From assembly GCF_028283685.1 (NCBI RefSeq), contig NZ_JAPWKF010000001.1, positions 186,001 through 250,000 on the forward strand: a DNA stretch of 64,000 nucleotides, given 5' to 3'. Source of the DNA: Edaphobacter sp. GTDB taxonomy: Bacteria; Acidobacteriota; Terriglobia; Terriglobales; Acidobacteriaceae. Position 1 is the stretch's first letter; each line of letters starts with the position of its first letter. Below are positions 43,353 to 52,219 of the stretch, piece after piece. The notes below the pieces were generated by a model that worked only from the letters and a program-made list of their open reading frames with translations, made no database searches and was not told the DNA's origin. Position numbers and translations under genes: made by a program.

Positions 43353-44257
43353 GGAGTCGGAACTGCCTTTTGTACGGTCGGCGTTGCGGGGAGTTCCATC
43401 TGGAAGAGTTTGGAGGCGTCGAGATAGGCGCCCTGCCAGCGTACTCCAAGATGAAGATGTGGCCCGGTGACACGTCCTGTGGCTCCACTGAGACCGAGCA
43501 GTTGGCCTTGGCGGACGTTATCCCCCTGCCGGACCCTGAAGTGCGAAAGGTGCATGTAGAGCGTCATCAGCCCCTGGCCATGATCGATGATGACGCAGTT
43601 GCCTTCGTAATAAAGCTTGTGGGCGAGAATCACTCTGCCTGCATTCACGGCTTTGACTGGTGTCAGCGGTTTTGCGCGATAGTCCATGCCGCGATGGATG
43701 CTCGCAAGGGTCCCGTTGAATGTGCGCCTGGTTCCAAAGGAGTCTGTCTTCGGAGCGATGGCCAAGGGTGGCCGGAATGGACCGGACCAGAGCGGTTGTG
43801 GTGATGTCTTTGCAAACGCCTGTTCTTTGAGGACGCGGTCTGCCGCGATGATCTTGAGTGAAGCCGCCGAGGGAGCTACGAATTTTTCGGGAACGGTGAG
43901 TGTCGTTGTGGGATAGGGAGCCTCTTCGATGCGGATTGATTGCTCGGTGTGCCGGGTCGTTCCATCCGCGAGGGTTGCCTCGATTTGTAGTGGATAGACT
44001 CCTGGTTTGACCGCGACGTCTATTCCGGCGAGCACATCCCAAGTGGCGGGGTCGTGGGTGCGGAAGAAGGTGAGTGGATGCCCCTGCCATGTGCCGGTGA
44101 CATGATTCGCCCCTTGAAGATGGACTGAGAAGAGGCAGGGGGAGCCGTTACTTAGGGAATCCGGCAGCCAGGAGACCTCTTGCGCGCGAAGAGCCGTCGA
44201 GCAGAGTGAGAGCCACAGCAGGGGGAGCATGGCTGAATAAGCGAGACATCTGCGCAC
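43349..44257 (-). CDS. M23-family (LytM/lysostaphin-type) peptidase or regulator
   Basis: A 302-residue exported protein. A signal peptide (CLAYSAMLPLLWLSLCSTAL) precedes an Ig-like N-terminal domain. The C-terminal M23 domain has HRGMDYRAKPLTPVKAVNAG with the H..D metal pair, VIIDHGQGLMTLYMHLS, and the final GPHLHLGVRWQGAYLDA with HLH. All zinc ligands seem present, so it should cut peptide cross-links in peptidoglycan rather than act only as an activator. It overlaps convergently with DUF4126. No division gene is adjacent. Confidence 0.9.
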   Translation of the reverse strand: MRRCLAYSAMLPLLWLSLCSTALRAQEVSWLPDSLSNGSPCLFSVHLQGANHVTGTWQGHPLTFFRTHDPATWDVLAGIDVAVKPGVYPLQIEATLADGTTRHTEQSIRIEEAPYPTTTLTVPEKFVAPSAASLKIIAADRVLKEQAFAKTSPQPLWSGPFRPPLAIAPKTDSFGTRRTFNGTLASIHRGMDYRAKPLTPVKAVNAGRVILAHKLYYEGNCVIIDHGQGLMTLYMHLSHFRVRQGDNVRQGQLLGLSGATGRVTGPHLHLGVRWQGAYLDASKLFQMELPATPTVQKAVPTP

Positions 44258-44312
44258 GGAGAATGCTCCTGAGTATAAAACCGATGCCTCGAATATAGCG
44301 TGACTGCAGGGA

Positions 44313-45224
44313 TCACTCCGGCGAAAGATCCAGCGGCGAGGACCCCATGGTTACGGCCAGCTCACGAAAGCTGCGGCTGAGCGCCGTATCGTTCTTTGGG
44401 GACCAGGCCATAACGAACTCGATGAAGGCATTTTTTTGTTTGAGTGGACTGAAGATCAATTCTCGCGTGCGATGCTGTTGCCGATTGAGCGGCATGAGGG
44501 CCACTCCTTCACCCGCCTGAACCATGAGGATGACTGTCGACCAGACGGTGCAGATGCTTCCGATACGAGGGGAGAAGCCGGCCTCGAAGCAGAGTTCAAT
44601 GACTTTATCGTAGAGCGCGGGCGAGATCTCTCGTGAGGAGATGACGAAGGACTCTCCGGCCAGATCGAGAAGATCGACGATGCCACTGGCTGCAGCCGGA
44701 TGATTTTTGGGAAGAACGGCGACGATAGGGTCCTGCTGGATGAGTTCCGATTTGAGTTCAGATCGAAATTCGGGCTCCAGTCGGCGCGTAAAGCCGACAT
44801 GAATCTCTCCTTTGATGAGTGCCTGCCATTGTTCACTCGAGTTCATCTCTGCCAGCGAGAGCTGCACGTCGGGATGCTTTTTGCGAAAGAGGCGGATGAG
44901 GCGGGGAAAGCTCACGCCGGTCGCTCCACCGAAGAAGCCGATACGAAGTGCGCCCATCTTGCCGCGATGGGCCCGCTGAGCGACTTCCACCGCGTGATCT
45001 GCAGCTGCGAGCACGCGTCGCGCCTCTTCGACAAAGAGGTTTCCGGCCGGAGTGAAGGTTGCTTTCCGCGAGGTTCTGGTGAAGAGCGGAATGCCCAGTT
45101 CATGTTCCAGATCTGCTAGTTGCTCGCTGATAGCGGACTGCGCAATGTGAACGCGCTGGGCCGCGCCTGTGAAGCTGCCGTGATCCGCCACGGCAATGAG
45201 ATAGCGCAGGTGACGAAGTTCCAT
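44313..45224 (-). CDS. LysR-family transcriptional regulator
   Basis: A 303-residue regulator. The N-terminal winged helix is MELRHLRYLIAVADHGSFTG, then AAQRVHIAQSAISEQLADLE and HELGIPLFTRTSR, a full LysR HTH signature. The remainder is the effector-binding domain with IVDLLDLAGESFVISSREIS. It is divergent from the RND efflux operon, with a symmetric operator candidate between, so control of efflux and of itself is likely. The inducer is unknown, perhaps an aromatic pump substrate. Confidence 0.95.
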   Translation of the reverse strand: MELRHLRYLIAVADHGSFTGAAQRVHIAQSAISEQLADLEHELGIPLFTRTSRKATFTPAGNLFVEEARRVLAAADHAVEVAQRAHRGKMGALRIGFFGGATGVSFPRLIRLFRKKHPDVQLSLAEMNSSEQWQALIKGEIHVGFTRRLEPEFRSELKSELIQQDPIVAVLPKNHPAAASGIVDLLDLAGESFVISSREISPALYDKVIELCFEAGFSPRIGSICTVWSTVILMVQAGEGVALMPLNRQQHRTRELIFSPLKQKNAFIEFVMAWSPKNDTALSRSFRELAVTMGSSPLDLSPE

Positions 45225-45235
45225 GGATTGATATT

Positions 45236-45250
45236 ATCGGTTTTTCCGAT
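45236..45250. promoter_or_regulatory. LysR operator candidate
   Basis: A perfect 5-bp inverted repeat ATCGG-TTTTT-CCGAT with the T-N11-A symmetry of LysR boxes lies 11 bp before the lysR start and 110 bp before the pump gene. Confidence 0.65.
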
Positions 45251-45360
45251 GATACGTTTCGGAACTAACTGTGCGACATTTGGCCATTAAGCGTATCTAC
45301 TAAGATAGTGATCAGAAATTCCTGTGATTTTTGACGGAAGGGTAAGGTAGAAGGCGCCAA

Positions 45361-48300
45361 ATGTGGATTGTTAAGGTGGCCCTGAACAGGCCGTATACGT
45401 TCATTGTTCTCGCGCTTCTCATACTCATTGCGGCGCCCGTCGTTATTCTGCGCACGCCGACAGATATCTTCCCCAATATTAATATTCCCGTCGTCTCGAT
45501 CGGCTGGCAATATACGGGACTGAATCCTGAAGAGCTTGAGGGCCGGCTGACTTCCCCTTATGAGAAGGCGCTTACGACGCTGGTCGACAACATCGAGCAC
45601 ATCGAGTCGACGACTTATAACGGCGTTGTCGTCATCAAGGTTTATCTGCAGCCCGGTGCGTCCCTCGATACAGCGAATGCCCAGATAACGGCGGCTTCGC
45701 AGTATGAATTGCGCCAGCTTCCTCCCGGAACTCTGCCTCCGCAGATCATCAACTTTTCTGCATCGAGCGTACCGATTCTGCAGCTCGGCGTCTCCGGTGA
45801 AGGTTTGTCGGAGTCACAGTTGAATGACTATGCGACAAACTTCATCCGTCCCCAACTGATCACGGTTCCAGGATCGGTCGTTCCGCTGCCGTATGGCGGT
45901 AAGCAGCGGCAGATCACCATCAATATGGACCAGGCAGCGATGCAATCCAAGGGGATTGCTCCGGGTGACATGTTGAATGCGGTCGCGTCGCAGAACGTCG
46001 TCATGCCATCGGGAACGATCAAGATCGGCCAGTCGGAGTACGACGTTCGTACGAACGGATCGCCGCGCACGGTGGAAGAGCTGTCGAAGATTCCAATGAA
46101 GCAGGTCAACGGAACGACGATCTTTCTTCGCGATGTGGCAAGTGTCAGCGACGGTTTTCAGGTGCAGACCAATATCGTCCGGCAGGATGGACGCCGCGGC
46201 GTACTGATCTCGGTCCTGAAGAACGGCAACGCTTCCACGCTGGATGTTGTAAGTGGTATCCGCAGGCTTATCCCCCGCGTCAAACTGACCCTTCCTCCCG
46301 AACTGAACATCACACCGCTCTCCGACCAGAGCGTGTTCGTACGGGCTGCGGTGCAGGGTGTTATTCGCGAGGCGATCATTGCGGCGGTGCTGACCGCCAT
46401 CATGATCCTGATCTTCCTGGGTAGCTGGCGGTCGACGATTATTATCGCGATCTCGATTCCGCTCTCCATTCTGACATCGGTGATCGTTCTGAGCCTTCTG
46501 GGCGAGACGATCAACACGATGACGCTGGGCGGTCTCGCGCTGGCAGTCGGAATCCTGGTCGATGACGCCACGGTGACGATTGAGAATATCGAGCGATTCC
46601 TTGAAGAAGGTTATCCGCTGCGCGAAGCGATTCTCGAGGGTGCCGCGCAGATCGCGGTTCCTGCACTTGTTTCAACTCTTTGTATTTGTATTGTTTTTCT
46701 GCCGATGTTCTTTCTAAGCGGTGTCGCCCGCTTTCTGTTTGTTCCGCTGGCTGAGGCCGTGGTCTTTGCGATGCTTGCGAGCTATGTTCTGAGCCGCACC
46801 CTGGTTCCGACGCTTGCGATGTACCTGTTGAAGGAGCACGAGCATCATGAGAGTGCGAAGAAGGGCTTCTTTGCGGGCTTTCAGCGGGGATTCGAGCGGA
46901 ACTTCGAGCGTCTTCGCAATAGCTACCATAGTCTGCTGAGCGGACTTGTCTCCAAGCGCCGCCTCTTTGTCCCCAGTTTTATGGTGGGTTGCCTGGCCGT
47001 ATTTTTACTGGCACCGTTCCTGGGACAGGACTTTTTCCCTGATACGGACAGTGGTCAGTTCGTGTTGCACGTGCGTGGCGCGTCAGGTTTGCGTATTGAA
47101 GAGACGGCGCGTCTTTTCGATCTGGTCGAGGATGAGATCCGCAGAGAGATACCTAAATCTGAGATCGACAACATTCTCGATAACATCGGCATGCCCTACA
47201 GCTCGATGAATACACAGCATCTGACCAACGGAACGCTGAATGCCGCAGATGGCGATATTTTTGTCACGTTGAAGGAAGATCATCATCCTACGGCACGATA
47301 CGTGGAGGCGCTGCGCCGAGAATTGCCGCGTCGCTTTCCGAATGCGACGTTCTATACACTTCCTGCCGATATTACGACGCAGATTTTGAACTTCGGCGTA
47401 CCGGCTCCGATTGATATCCAGATTGAGGGCAACGATGTCGATCTGAGTAAGCAGCATGCCGACCAGATCCTCGCAAAGCTTCGTCAGGTACCAGGCCTGG
47501 TCGATCTTCGGATCCAACAGCCGTTCGATTATCCGACACTGCAGCTTGATGTGGACCGCACAAAGGCGTCGCAGGGCGGTTATACCGAGCGTGATGTTGC
47601 GACGAGCGTGCTGAATACGCTTAGCGGCAGCTTCCAGGTAACACCCATGTTCTTCCTGAACTGGAAGAACCATGTGAACTACAACCTGGTGGCGCAGACC
47701 CCGCAATACAAGATGGATTCGATGCAGGATCTGCAAAACATTCCAATCAATAAGACGACCAGCGGCGCGGGACCGATGGGAACAAGTACGCCTGAGATCC
47801 TGGGAGACATTGGGTCTGTGAAGCGCGGCCATGAAGTGGCCGTGATGAATCACTACAACATCCGGCGCGTCGTCGATATCTACGGCAATGTGCAGGGAAG
47901 AGATCTTGGCGCAGTCAGCAGGCAGATTGAGAAGATTCTTACCGACAGTCGCAAGACGCTTCCGCGTGGCACGTTTGTCTCCCTCAAGGGGCAGGTCCAG
48001 ACGATGCGCAGCTCCTACATCGGACTGCTGGGCGGACTGGTCTTTTCGATTCTGCTGGTTTATCTACTGATCGTCGTGAACTTCCAGAGCTGGGTGGACC
48101 CATTCATTATCATTACGGCGCTGCCGGCCGCACTGGCTGGAATCGTGATGTTCCTCTTCCTTACGCATACGCGATTGTCTGTGCCGGCGCTGATGGGATC
48201 GATCATGTGTATGGGCGTCGCGACGGCGAACAGTATTCTGGTGATCTCATTTGCCAAGGCGCGACTTGAGGAGCATGGAGATGGGATTCGGGCGGCCATT

Positions 48301-48552
48301 GAGGCCGGAACAACGCGCTTCCGTCCCGTTCTGATGACGGCGCTGGCCATGATTATTGGCATGGTTCCCATGGCGCTGGGCATGGGCGATGGCGGTGAGC
48401 AGAATGCTCCTCTGGGACGCGCCGTGATCGGCGGTCTGTTCTGCGCGACGATAGCCACGCTGATTTTCGTACCTACTGTGTTTGCGCTGATCCATGGAAG
48501 GGCGAAGAAGCCCGCAGCCGCGGCAGGACACACCGTTGAGGAGCATGCATGA
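45361..48552 (+). CDS. RND efflux pump, HAE1 (AcrB-like) inner-membrane subunit
   Basis: A 1063-residue proton-driven pump that exports hydrophobic compounds via the periplasm. Twelve transmembrane segments are arranged in two halves: the first helix is near 10-28, the proton relay aspartates are in GGLALAVGILVDDATVTIEN (helix 4), and helix 10-11 has GSIMCMGVATANSILVISFA. Large periplasmic loops follow helices 1 and 7. Length is normal (about 1040). AGAAGG lies before the ATG. The adaptor and outer-membrane genes follow with 4-bp overlaps, so one mRNA with coupled translation is expected. Confidence 0.97.
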   Translation: MWIVKVALNRPYTFIVLALLILIAAPVVILRTPTDIFPNINIPVVSIGWQYTGLNPEELEGRLTSPYEKALTTLVDNIEHIESTTYNGVVVIKVYLQPGASLDTANAQITAASQYELRQLPPGTLPPQIINFSASSVPILQLGVSGEGLSESQLNDYATNFIRPQLITVPGSVVPLPYGGKQRQITINMDQAAMQSKGIAPGDMLNAVASQNVVMPSGTIKIGQSEYDVRTNGSPRTVEELSKIPMKQVNGTTIFLRDVASVSDGFQVQTNIVRQDGRRGVLISVLKNGNASTLDVVSGIRRLIPRVKLTLPPELNITPLSDQSVFVRAAVQGVIREAIIAAVLTAIMILIFLGSWRSTIIIAISIPLSILTSVIVLSLLGETINTMTLGGLALAVGILVDDATVTIENIERFLEEGYPLREAILEGAAQIAVPALVSTLCICIVFLPMFFLSGVARFLFVPLAEAVVFAMLASYVLSRTLVPTLAMYLLKEHEHHESAKKGFFAGFQRGFERNFERLRNSYHSLLSGLVSKRRLFVPSFMVGCLAVFLLAPFLGQDFFPDTDSGQFVLHVRGASGLRIEETARLFDLVEDEIRREIPKSEIDNILDNIGMPYSSMNTQHLTNGTLNAADGDIFVTLKEDHHPTARYVEALRRELPRRFPNATFYTLPADITTQILNFGVPAPIDIQIEGNDVDLSKQHADQILAKLRQVPGLVDLRIQQPFDYPTLQLDVDRTKASQGGYTERDVATSVLNTLSGSFQVTPMFFLNWKNHVNYNLVAQTPQYKMDSMQDLQNIPINKTTSGAGPMGTSTPEILGDIGSVKRGHEVAVMNHYNIRRVVDIYGNVQGRDLGAVSRQIEKILTDSRKTLPRGTFVSLKGQVQTMRSSYIGLLGGLVFSILLVYLLIVVNFQSWVDPFIIITALPAALAGIVMFLFLTHTRLSVPALMGSIMCMGVATANSILVISFAKARLEEHGDGIRAAIEAGTTRFRPVLMTALAMIIGMVPMALGMGDGGEQNAPLGRAVIGGLFCATIATLIFVPTVFALIHGRAKKPAAAAGHTVEEHA

Positions 48553-49811
48553 CAGTTCATCATGAAGATCGCCATGCGGAGAAGGACATGAACGCAGAAG
48601 ACAAGAATCCGGTACCAGGAGATGTAGTGCCAGCTCACACCTCTCTCAACAAGGACCATGAGGTGGAGAGCCCGGGGAGCAGCAGGATGCTGATGCTGCT
48701 GTTTGCGCTGGTGGTCCTCGGAGCAATCGTTTACGGCATCCGCTCGCGGTCTTCGAGTGAGAAGGCGCTTGAGCAATCGACGGCGGAGGCTGCAGTGATG
48801 TCGGTCCACGTCGTCACTCCGTCCATCGGCGCGGATGCACAGGACCTGACGCTGCCGGGCAATGTGCAGGCGTTCACGGACACGCCGATTTACTCCCGTA
48901 CCGATGGCTACCTGAAGAGGTGGTACTTCGACATCGGTGCGCATGTGCGCAAGGGCCAGTTGCTGGCGGAGATCGAGACGCCAGAGATCGATCAGCAACT
49001 GATGCAGTCGCGCGCCGAGTTGGAACGGATTCAGGCCAACATGGAGCTGGCGGGCGTGACCAGCAAGCGCTGGGATAATCTGCTGGCAAAGCATGCTGTC
49101 TCGCAGCAGGAAGCCGACCAGGCGAAGAGCAATTACATTGCTGCCCAGGCGGCTGTCGATGCCAGCAAGGCCAATGTGCGCAGGCTTGAGCAGTTGCAGA
49201 GCTATGAACGGATCATTGCTCCCTTCAACGGCATTATCACTGCAAGAAATACGGATATCGGGGACCTGATTCAAGCAGGCTCGGGTTCGGCCAGCCCTCG
49301 TGAATTATTCCACCTTGCGGCGGTTGAGAAGCTGCGCGTTTATGTCTCGGTGCCTGAAGTGTATGCGGATTCGATCGACGATGGAGATAACGCGATCGTC
49401 ACGCAGGACTCCAGCCCTGGCCTGAAGATCAACGGCCGGATTGTCCGCAACGCGAGCGCGATCGATCATGCCACCCGGACGCTGAATGTCGAAGTGGACG
49501 TCGATAACTCCAAGGGAATTTTGCGCCCCGGTGCCTATGTGTTTGTTCACTTCAAGTTGCCTGTGGAGAGCCACACCTTCACCATCCCCTCCAACACGCT
49601 GCTATTCCGCTCTGAGGGTCTTCGCGTTGGCGTGGTGAAGGATGGACGGGTTCAACTGGTTCCGATTTCGATTGGACATGATTATGGAAACTCGGTTCAG
49701 GTGGTCTCAGGACTGTCGCCCACGGATCAGATCATCGTCGACCCCTCCGATTCGCTGACAAGCGGGATGGAGGTTCGCGCTCAGGCGGCGGCGGCGAAGG
49801 GACGGCCATGA
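48549..49811 (+). CDS. RND efflux periplasmic adaptor (membrane fusion protein)
   Basis: A 420-residue adaptor linking pump and outer-membrane channel. After a polar N-terminus, one transmembrane anchor lies near 45-62 (RMLMLLFALVVLGAIVYGIR). The lipoyl half-motif GYLKRWYFDIGAHVRKGQLL is followed by the alpha-hairpin (SRAELERIQANMELAGVTSK onward) and the second lipoyl half (ERIIAPFNGIITARNTDIGD). A beta-barrel domain ends in GLSPTDQIIVDPSDSLTSGM. The ATG overlaps the pump gene by 4 bp. It is anchored by a helix rather than by lipid. Confidence 0.95.
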   Translation: MTVHHEDRHAEKDMNAEDKNPVPGDVVPAHTSLNKDHEVESPGSSRMLMLLFALVVLGAIVYGIRSRSSSEKALEQSTAEAAVMSVHVVTPSIGADAQDLTLPGNVQAFTDTPIYSRTDGYLKRWYFDIGAHVRKGQLLAEIETPEIDQQLMQSRAELERIQANMELAGVTSKRWDNLLAKHAVSQQEADQAKSNYIAAQAAVDASKANVRRLEQLQSYERIIAPFNGIITARNTDIGDLIQAGSGSASPRELFHLAAVEKLRVYVSVPEVYADSIDDGDNAIVTQDSSPGLKINGRIVRNASAIDHATRTLNVEVDVDNSKGILRPGAYVFVHFKLPVESHTFTIPSNTLLFRSEGLRVGVVKDGRVQLVPISIGHDYGNSVQVVSGLSPTDQIIVDPSDSLTSGMEVRAQAAAAKGRP

Positions 49812-51301
49812 CAATGAAGCAAGATCGGCGAACAGGTTTATTCGCAGTCGCGGCATTGGCAGCAACGGTAGTCACTGGAACCCTGTCGGGATGCCGCGTG
49901 GGGCCGAATTATTCGCGGCCTGCGGCTCCGCTGGCTCCTGAGTTCAAGGAGGAAGGTCCCTCAAGCTTCAAAGAAGTCGGAGGGTGGAAGTCTGCACAGC
50001 CTGGAGATGCGCAGATCAAAGGGCAGTGGTGGACCATGTTCGATGATCCCGCGCTCAATAATCTCGAGACGCAGATCGACCCTGCGAACCAAACACTGAA
50101 GGCGGCCGAGGCAAACTTTCAGGCCTCGCGGGCCGCGATCCGCTATTACCGTGCGGCGAAGGCCCCGACAATCAGCGTCGCTCCGAGCATGAACGGAGTG
50201 CGCAACTCGGTGAATCAGCCCTACTTCAACAAAACGCTCGCAGTCGATGGAACCGGCGATTTTCTTCTACCCATTGATTTGAACTACGAGGCCGATGTCT
50301 GGGGACGGATCAGGCGCTCGATCACGCAGGCGACGGATCAGGCCCAGGCTTCAGCGGCCGACCTGGAGACCGTCCGCCTCTCGCTGCATGCGGAGCTTGC
50401 GATCGACTATTTCAACCTACGCTCGGCTGATGCTCAGAGAAAGCTTCTGGACGACACCGTGCTCGCGTTCAAGAGCGCTCTTCAGCTGACAGAGGACCGT
50501 TATAACGGCGGAGCTGCGCCGTTGTCGGATGTCACCCAGGCGCGCACCCTGCTGCAGACCGCACAAGTGCAGGCAACGGATGTTGATATTCAACGGTCGG
50601 ACTTCGAGCATGCAATTGCCGTGCTGGTTGGTAAGCCCCCGGCAAGTCTGTCGCTCGCGGTCAGCCCGGTGACCCAGGAAAAACCCGCGCTGCCGGCTAT
50701 TCCCGGAATGCTGCCGTCGCAGCTTCTCGAGCGTCGTCAGGATATCGCGGCCCAGGAGCGTCGGATGGCGGCGGCGAACGAGCAGATCGGTATTGCGAAG
50801 GCGGCGTTTTACCCAACGCTGGGTCTCTCTGCCAGTGCCGGATTCCGCGCGACCTCAGTGACAGACTGGTTCAGCTGGCCAAGCCGATTCTTCGCGGTAG
50901 GCCCAGCAGCTTCCCAGGTGATCTACGATCATGGTCGGCGGAGAGCATCCTCGGACATGACGCTGGATCAGTATGACGCTGCTGTTGCAAACTACAGGCA
51001 AACGACCCTGACCGCCTTCCAGCAGGTGGAAGACAATCTGAATGCGCTGCACCGTCTGGAGATTGAAGCGGATCAGCAGCATCAGGCCACGGCATCGGCT
51101 CAGCAATCCCTGGACCTGTTCAATACGCGCTATGAGGGCGGTGTGGACACCTATCTGCAGGTCATCACATGGCAGACGTCACTGCTGCAGAACGAGCGCA
51201 ATGATATCGATATCACCCGCCGGCGCCTGGAGGCGAGTGTGCTCCTGGTCAAGGCGCTCGGAGGGGGCTGGAACAGCAATCAGCTTCCACAGCACCCGTA
51301 A
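49808..51301 (+). CDS. RND efflux outer-membrane lipoprotein, NodT family
   Basis: A 497-residue outer-membrane channel of the TolC/OprM kind. A lipoprotein signal ends at the lipobox cysteine C29 (TGTLSGCRVGPNYSRP), and the GPNYSRP motif is typical of NodT-type proteins. Two repeats of the OEP domain are visible, one starting at about residue 80 and one after DFEHAIAVLVGKPPASL, including GIAKAAFYPTLGLSASAG. The ATG overlaps the adaptor stop by 4 bp. A strong terminator follows, so the operon has exactly three genes. Confidence 0.96.
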   Translation: MTMKQDRRTGLFAVAALAATVVTGTLSGCRVGPNYSRPAAPLAPEFKEEGPSSFKEVGGWKSAQPGDAQIKGQWWTMFDDPALNNLETQIDPANQTLKAAEANFQASRAAIRYYRAAKAPTISVAPSMNGVRNSVNQPYFNKTLAVDGTGDFLLPIDLNYEADVWGRIRRSITQATDQAQASAADLETVRLSLHAELAIDYFNLRSADAQRKLLDDTVLAFKSALQLTEDRYNGGAAPLSDVTQARTLLQTAQVQATDVDIQRSDFEHAIAVLVGKPPASLSLAVSPVTQEKPALPAIPGMLPSQLLERRQDIAAQERRMAAANEQIGIAKAAFYPTLGLSASAGFRATSVTDWFSWPSRFFAVGPAASQVIYDHGRRRASSDMTLDQYDAAVANYRQTTLTAFQQVEDNLNALHRLEIEADQQHQATASAQQSLDLFNTRYEGGVDTYLQVITWQTSLLQNERNDIDITRRRLEASVLLVKALGGGWNSNQLPQHP

Positions 51302-51321
51302 GACTTATTACGGCAGCATAA

Positions 51322-51355
51322 ATAGGCAGGGAGATACGCTCTCCCTGCCTATTTT
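51322..51355 (+). terminator. Terminator of the RND efflux operon
   Basis: A perfect 13-bp stem ATAGGCAGGGAGA (51322-51334) and TCTCCCTGCCTAT (51340-51352), 5-nt loop, followed by TTTT. Confidence 0.93.
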
Positions 51356-51840
51356 CGTTGCCTCAAACGGCGCAAGATTTGCGCCAACCTGGTAAAAAAT
51401 TCCTATTTTTCTTGGTCTGAAGGAGTTTCAAAAAAACGCCAAAAAGCAGGCAACCTATGGCCAGTATGGATTTACTTGGTTTGGCCAGTAGATTGCAATG
51501 ACTTTGTTTGAACACTCAAGACATTTGTTTGAGCGTGTCAAAGATATCCCTCGGGCCCTTTTGTGCTGAGCGACTCGTCGTGTGTTGCTGTGACGAGATC
51601 AGGATGGTACCGCTGACGCTTCGGTCATCCCGACGACGCATTTATAGGCCGTATTTGCAATGAATTGTTTCGTTTACTGTTTCACGTTTGCGTAACACCG
51701 GTTGTACTTTCGTGGGATAGGTTGCCCCATCCCTAGCCGATAGAGTCGATGCCAAGAGCAGCACTCTGAACGTTTGAACCCTTGTTGTATTTTTCTCATC
51801 TCAGTTGGCCCTTGGTACTTACGATGCGAGAGGTTGCCCC
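51356..51840. other. Gene-free, structured leader region
   Basis: About 485 bp with no plausible gene on either strand. It contains a perfect hairpin GGCGCAA-GAT-TTGCGCC (51369-51385), an imperfect stem of TTTGAACACTCAA with TTGAGCGTGTCAAA (about 51508-51542), a GGATG...CATCC stem near 51602-51630, and two copies of AGGTTGCCCCAT (51719-51730, 51831-51842). The density of structure suggests a regulatory RNA or long leader, but no known riboswitch class was recognised. Confidence 0.5.
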
Positions 51841-51842
51841 AT
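51719..51842 (+). repeat. 12-bp direct repeat, one copy spanning a start codon
   Basis: AGGTTGCCCCAT occurs at 51719-51730 and 51831-51842. The second copy contains the ribosome binding AGG and the first two bases of the ATG of the small gene that follows; the first lies in a small GGGAT/ATCCC hairpin. Confidence 0.7.
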
Positions 51843-52110
51843 GAAATCGGCCCACAATCCAGTGATGATGCCTGAAACAGAGTTTGCTGCAGCGAAGTTT
51901 CTCCGTATGGATCGAGACGATCTCGCACAGTCGGGTAAGTTGCTGCGCGAGTTGTCGGCACTCGTCGACGATCTGGTAAGCCTCTCCGCTCCGTTCAGAA
52001 AATCCTCCACCGCGGTAGCTGATGTGGAGGAGTGGACCCCAATGGATTACACCGAAGAGTTGATGGTGATCACGGGTAAAACAACCCGTTCCGTCCTGGC
52101 ATCCAGATAG
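51841..52110 (+). CDS. Small orphan protein of unknown function
   Basis: An 89-residue cytoplasmic-type protein with GAGAGG 7 bp before its ATG. It is mostly helical (FAAAKFLRMDRDDLAQSGKL then LRELSALVDDLVSLSAPFRK) with no signal peptide or membrane helix and no motif I can name. It is the only gene between the efflux terminator and the giant surface protein, 109 bp before that. A regulatory or accessory role is possible, but nothing in the sequence shows it. Confidence 0.6.
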   Translation: MKSAHNPVMMPETEFAAAKFLRMDRDDLAQSGKLLRELSALVDDLVSLSAPFRKSSTAVADVEEWTPMDYTEELMVITGKTTRSVLASR

Positions 52111-52219
52111 AGATCCGTACCTCGAGCTAAAGCTCACATGTCACGAAACATTGTGTTCATCCAGACCGGATGCGTGAGGTGTGCCCAAAACCCAATTGTT
52201 CTGAAACAGTGAGTTTACA

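Noticed and set aside
51356..51840. c-di-GMP or other known riboswitch before the surface protein region
   Set aside because: Conserved core bases of the classes I know were not found in the stretch.
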